Of a stretch of 62,000 bases of DNA, positions 57,788-62,000 are shown piece after piece; position 1 is the first letter of the stretch; the number at the start of each line of letters is the position of its first letter. Below the pieces are notes generated by a model that saw only the letters and a list, made by a program, of their open reading frames with translations, did no database searches and had not been told where the DNA came from. Position numbers and translations under genes: made by a program. The DNA is from Bolinopsis microptera (lineage: Eukaryota > Ctenophora > Tentaculata > Lobata > Bolinopsidae), in contig NC_087080.1 in assembly GCF_026151205.1 (NCBI RefSeq), positions 16,095,337 to 16,157,336 of the forward strand. The letters are read 5' to 3'.

Positions 57788-58672
57788 CCTTATCGGACCT
57801 TATTTGGACGGACATTACTTGAACGCTGGAGGCCCTAGCGTTCATCTTAATGTCCATTCAAATAAAGTCCGTTCATATTATGTCCGTCCAAGTTAAAGTC
57901 CGTTGAAATTTTTTCAAAAATTTTTCCATTTCGAACTTTTTGTCCAGAATATGACAACTTTGAGAACTTGATTGTGCCGTAAGTTAACGATGGAAAGGTT
58001 CTCCTTGGTCTGCCGGAGGCACAGAAAATTCTACTAGTATATAATGTTTTCAAGGGTCACTTGGCGGAAAAAAGTCAACGAAATTATGGCACTCAACAAT
58101 ATAGTTCATGAACTAGTCCCCGCCAACATGACAAACTTGTTCCAGCCTCTAGATATTACGGTAAATCGTGTTTCCAAGGACATTGTCCGACGTTGTTATA
58201 GTTCATATTACTCAGGGGAGGTAATGGAACAGTGCTAGGAAAGCTTTATGTTAAGGTTAACCTTAAGTTGTCTAAGATAAAACCACTTCACGCCGAATGG
58301 TTTGTAAAAGTTAACACTGAAATGCAGGACCGGGGTAGTTTGATAAAAAAGGTTTCAATAAAGCTAGAAATCACTGATGCTTTAAGCATGGACTATTTCA
58401 TGCACGAAAACCCATTTGATGAAGATGATATGTGATATTAGACACTGATCATGTACATATATTTTAACATTTTTACTGCTCAATGACTGCTTTTCTTACT
58501 TACTGTATAAAAAATGGATTTAAAAATCATTTGCTGAAATTTAAAAAACGTCAAAAAAATTGAAAAAAATTCGGATTTTTGATGGTTTTGAATGCCTTCG
58601 AGCGTTCATATTAATGTCCGTTCATAATTATGTCCGTTTATGTAATGTCCGTCCAAATAAGGTCCGATAAGG
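57788..58672 (+). mobile_element. Pogo-like non-autonomous element, copy 2
   Basis: 885 bp, same perfect ends as copy 1 (ccttatcggaccttatttgg) and flanked by TA. Over 95% similar by eye to copy 1, with small indels including a 12-nt segment that copy 1 lacks. Subterminal gaacgct/agcgttc palindrome present. Confidence 0.93.
58044..58435 (+). pseudogene. Pogo-like transposase C-terminal remnant, copy 2
   Basis: IVHELVPANMTNLFQPLDIT with the terminal catalytic Asp in QPLD, then a frameshift at gaacagtgctagg identical in copy 1, then LSKIKPLHAEWFVKVNTEMQ and ITDALSMDYFMHENPFDEDD. Only the last third of a pogo/Tigger transposase survives. Confidence 0.85.
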
Positions 58673-58674
58673 TA

Positions 58675-60160
58675 TATACTACTCAGGGAGTGTCTGTGTA
58701 CCTACCTAGGGACTGTGAAGCCGGATGGTTTTTAAGTGTTCAGTAGCTGTGTAATTAGTAACGGTTTTTGAGAAGTAGTATTAGTGCTTCTTTAATCTTC
58801 ATTCTCATTTTTACATCGTAAAAACAATGTTGCGATCGTTATTTCTGGCTTTAACAAGTGCTAAATGTCTACTAGTTTACTAGAGCAATCATTTACTAGT
58901 AGTAGTAATATTAACTAGTAGTAGTAGTAATATTTACTAATCGCTTATTACAGCCGCCGTTTCGTAGACTTGATTAAAAATTGACTGGTTTCTATCATGA
59001 TTCATAAAGAGCAAACAAGTGCTGGAGTATAAACATTATTATAGGGTCCAACGCTGCGTCACTCTATTACGGCTGTTTATCAACGTGCAGTATTTATTAT
59101 TTATAATAATTACTCAAGTTCTTTTCGCCTTTACCCCTGCTACTTTGTTAGGAAACCTACTTCCTGGGGGACTTCAAGACTAGTAACTTGGTGAGCAGCA
59201 GTTCCTACTATTATTATTCAATGTTAGGTATCTGGGTTCTTTTGCCATTTGCGATAGTCTAAGCGCTAGTTGGCGCCTGATCGCGCCATCTGGCGCTATC
59301 TAGTGCTAGTTACTCAGTTAGCGCCAGCTATGCGACATTGTCAAATGTGCGTTTTATGTGTCCCACGTAGTTAACTAGTTGTATACACACAATATACCAT
59401 TGAAATTTTTTGGCTGCGTCGAATATAGTATTTTGACCAGTATGAAGAAGTAAAAAATTGGCCAAGAAAATAAGAACTTAAGGTCCCGAAATGACCACTA
59501 CTTTGGGCTTAGCCGGGTTCCTGCTAGTATACCTAACATATCATTATCAGGAGAACGATTGATTATTTCCTTTTGTTCTAAGCTCTATACGATGCCCTTA
59601 ACATCAGCTGAAAAACACTGCAGCTATCTATATATATATATATTTCTTAGAATGAAGTTACCTGGGGATCCCAGGCTATTATGTTTATAAACATAAAGAT
59701 TCGGCGGAATGATGCGCCGCCCAGTAAAGAATGAAGGTGATCATCATATTATTCCTCACGTTATAGACGACCTGAAAGCCAGATAGTAATTATATATCGA
59801 CTACCTGAACTTATCAATAGACAGCTGAACAAAAGCCGTGCTCATTGTTATAGTGCACATTTGTCTGTGGATCGTTAGTAGGTGGTCCTTCTTTTTCTTG
59901 TGGACGTTTTTTCCTAGACACGACTTTAAACATTTCGCTTGTTAAAATTAGTTGCTGGTTTGATAACAAAAGGAAGAGTGGCGTAACGTTACTGATCAGT
60001 TGTATAATGTATATAGTTATATATAGTTGTATTTATAGCATACGCATACAAGTGGTTTGTATTTTTATCAATAACTTCTTTACGCATAGTTAGTCGTTAG
60101 TTAGGACTCTATTCTCTCTATGATTCTCTCTGTGGATTTTCTCTATAATAATTAATTTTA
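58675..60160. other. AT-rich sequence, no gene recognised
   Basis: Contains tagtagtag-type patches near 58900, a cluster of ggcgc motifs at about 59260-59330 (ttggcgcctgatcgcgccat) and a ccggggatccc-like palindrome at about 59660. No exon supported. Confidence 0.4.
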
Positions 60161-60210
60161 AAATAAATCCACGCGTATCAACATGAAATAAATCCACGCG
60201 TATCAACATG
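60161..60210. repeat. 25-bp direct repeat, two copies
   Basis: aaataaatccacgcgtatca then acatg, exactly repeated. Confidence 0.9.
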
Positions 60211-60770
60211 AACAAGTTGTAGGAGAATCGTTATTTTGAATTAACTAATTATGTTAATAATATTGATCAATTATCAATCTTTACATTCTTATATTTTTGC
60301 TTATCACCATTTGAAGATAAGTTTCTCGCATTTCACTTCTTCTTGAGGCTTGTTCCTGGGACTATGGAAAAGACATTTCTGCACATAATAATGACTAATT
60401 AGTTCCCAGATGGTTCTATAATTACTAAAAGAGCTATTCACGCGAATAAAAGTTGAAGTTTTGTATCGATAATTGTTCATCGAGCAACGTGAACGGAATT
60501 AAATAAGACAATAGAAATACACCTGGAAACTCCTGTGGCATGATAACATGCAACGCTTTATATAATCAACTCTATATACTGCTATCATTTCCATTATCAG
60601 TTTCTATGATAATGCCGATTGCCGCTCCCAATTATTCTATGTCAATTGTTGTTAGTTCTTTAAAATCTCGGTTTTTAATTTCAATCTTTTCTTTCTTATC
60701 ACGTTTTGTGTGGTAACATAATGACAGGTAGTACTAGTAGTAGCAGTATATTGTAGACAGGTAGTACTAG
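60211..60770. other. AT-rich sequence, nothing recognised
   Basis: No coding, RNA or repeat signal beyond low-complexity AT patches and a tagtactagtagtagcag stretch near 60727. Confidence 0.4.
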
Positions 60771-61072
60771 CTCTTTGTTTTGCTTTCTACTTTATAGGGC
60801 AAAATGCATTTCTTGAGTTTTTAATAAAACATACAAAATACGATCAACATTAATAAATGATAGCACTAATAGTAAAACTACATTTCCCTGCTCTTTGTTT
60901 TGCTTTCTACTTTATAGGGCAAAATGCATTTCTTGAGTTTTTAATAAAACATACAAAATACGAACAACATTAATAAATGATAGCATTAATAGTAAAACTA
61001 CATTTCCCTGCTCTTTGTTTTGCTTTCTACTTTATATACTTTATACAGCTCTTTGTTTTGCTTTCTACTTTA
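60771..61072. repeat. 120-bp tandem repeat, about 2.5 copies
   Basis: ctctttgttttgctttctac starts units at 60771, 60891 and 61011, and a partial follows at about 61050. The first two units differ at only a few positions. Confidence 0.95.
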
Positions 61073-61349
61073 TAGTAGTACTAATACTTTTAAGGGCTCT
61101 ATTAATAATTGGGAAGTTCTTATCCACCACACAGAGAGTATTTTAATAATTGGTAAGTTCTACTTATAGGAATCTAATCTAATCTGTACTTACAGTACAC
61201 TATGTTGTACACGCAATGGTAGACATAGTTGATTGCCTCTGAAAGGTCTTACTATATTATATAAAGCATTATATAAAGCATGGATACTAAAGTATTGATT
61301 AGGCAATTATTATTATGGATATTTACTAGCAGTATTACTTTGTTCATGC

Positions 61350-61618
<269 letters not shown>

Positions 61619-62000
61619 CAAGATCATGTTAAAGGCTGTTGAAAAGTTTTTGATCCAGTTTTTCGAGCATATGTTAAAATCTTAAAGTCTACTGTATTTA
61701 AAATATCAGGATAATAATAATAATCATATTTTATACATTATTCATATTTTATACATTGTGTGCATATATTTATATTTGATTGTAATTAAAGATTTTAAGG
61801 TGTTAGTGCCGAGTAATGCCTTTGGGTAGTGCTTCTCAATCAATCAAGCTTTGTTACCATTACAAGTACAAGCTTTTCAGTCCTGTTCTATTTGACTCCT
61901 GAAAACTTTCGTAATGTTTGATATTCCTCAAAATGTTCTGGAAAGGTCTGTGAGGATGGGACTGTATTCCGAATAGGATACGTTCCCCGGGCTTCTCGGA
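61619..62000. other. Window end, nothing recognised
   Basis: AT-rich with short direct repeats (catattttatacatt twice near 61725-61758). No supported exon. Confidence 0.4.

Overview
This window is animal nuclear DNA. It has a gene split into many small phase-consistent exons with GT-AG introns, several classes of non-LTR retrotransposon, a Penelope-like fragment, a tRNA-derived SINE, TA-target and hAT-type inverted-repeat transposons, and roughly 20 kb of satellite arrays. I see nothing prokaryotic. An early-branching or marine invertebrate (sponge or cnidarian grade) fits best, but that is a weak inference.

Left third (1-16.8 kb): one complete gene can be assembled by hand on the minus strand. 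It is an 11-exon major facilitator superfamily transporter resembling SLC18B1, with exons from 16772 down to 765. The exons total 1269 nt, all phases agree, and the product is 422 aa. Its introns hold a 5'-truncated LINE with an intact RT frame, two mariner-type MITEs, a hAT MITE inside an old LINE ORF1, other MITEs and several minisatellites. Four of its splice junctions lie inside or beside tandem repeats whose unit contains the junction itself, so the introns carry series of decoy donors or acceptors. I consider this the most interesting feature of the window.

16.8-19.8 kb is a 3-kb array of an 11-bp unit that starts about 60 bp upstream of the transporter's first recognised exon. 20.3-29.1 kb is a graveyard of nested elements: degenerate LINE RT, RNase H and zinc-knuckle pieces, a pogo-like element, a TIR element holding a second LINE RT frame, and 41-bp and 82-bp minisatellites. 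29-33.8 kb is AT-rich with dispersed repeats, a Penelope-like scrap and a diverged inverted pogo-like copy.

33.8-39.3 kb is a 5.46-kb block bounded by a perfect 28-bp terminal inverted repeat. It is filled by a 366-bp satellite with a recent 1291-bp duplication and a SINE. Just beyond it lie an RNA-like hairpin (39374-39450) and a tiny two-exon candidate gene (39782 to 39543, minus) for a 43-aa protein starting MGCC, a likely lipidation signal. 40-55.8 kb is satellite: 45-bp units, then 35-bp units, then 18-bp units whose core is shared with the 35-bp unit, interrupted once by a LINE 3' end. 55.8-62 kb is mostly AT-rich sequence without recognisable genes, with a second good pogo-like copy, short tandem repeats and a long TAG trinucleotide tract.

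The long open frames seen in the arrays follow from stop-free repeat units and are not annotated as genes. All work was by reading; no alignment or database search was run.
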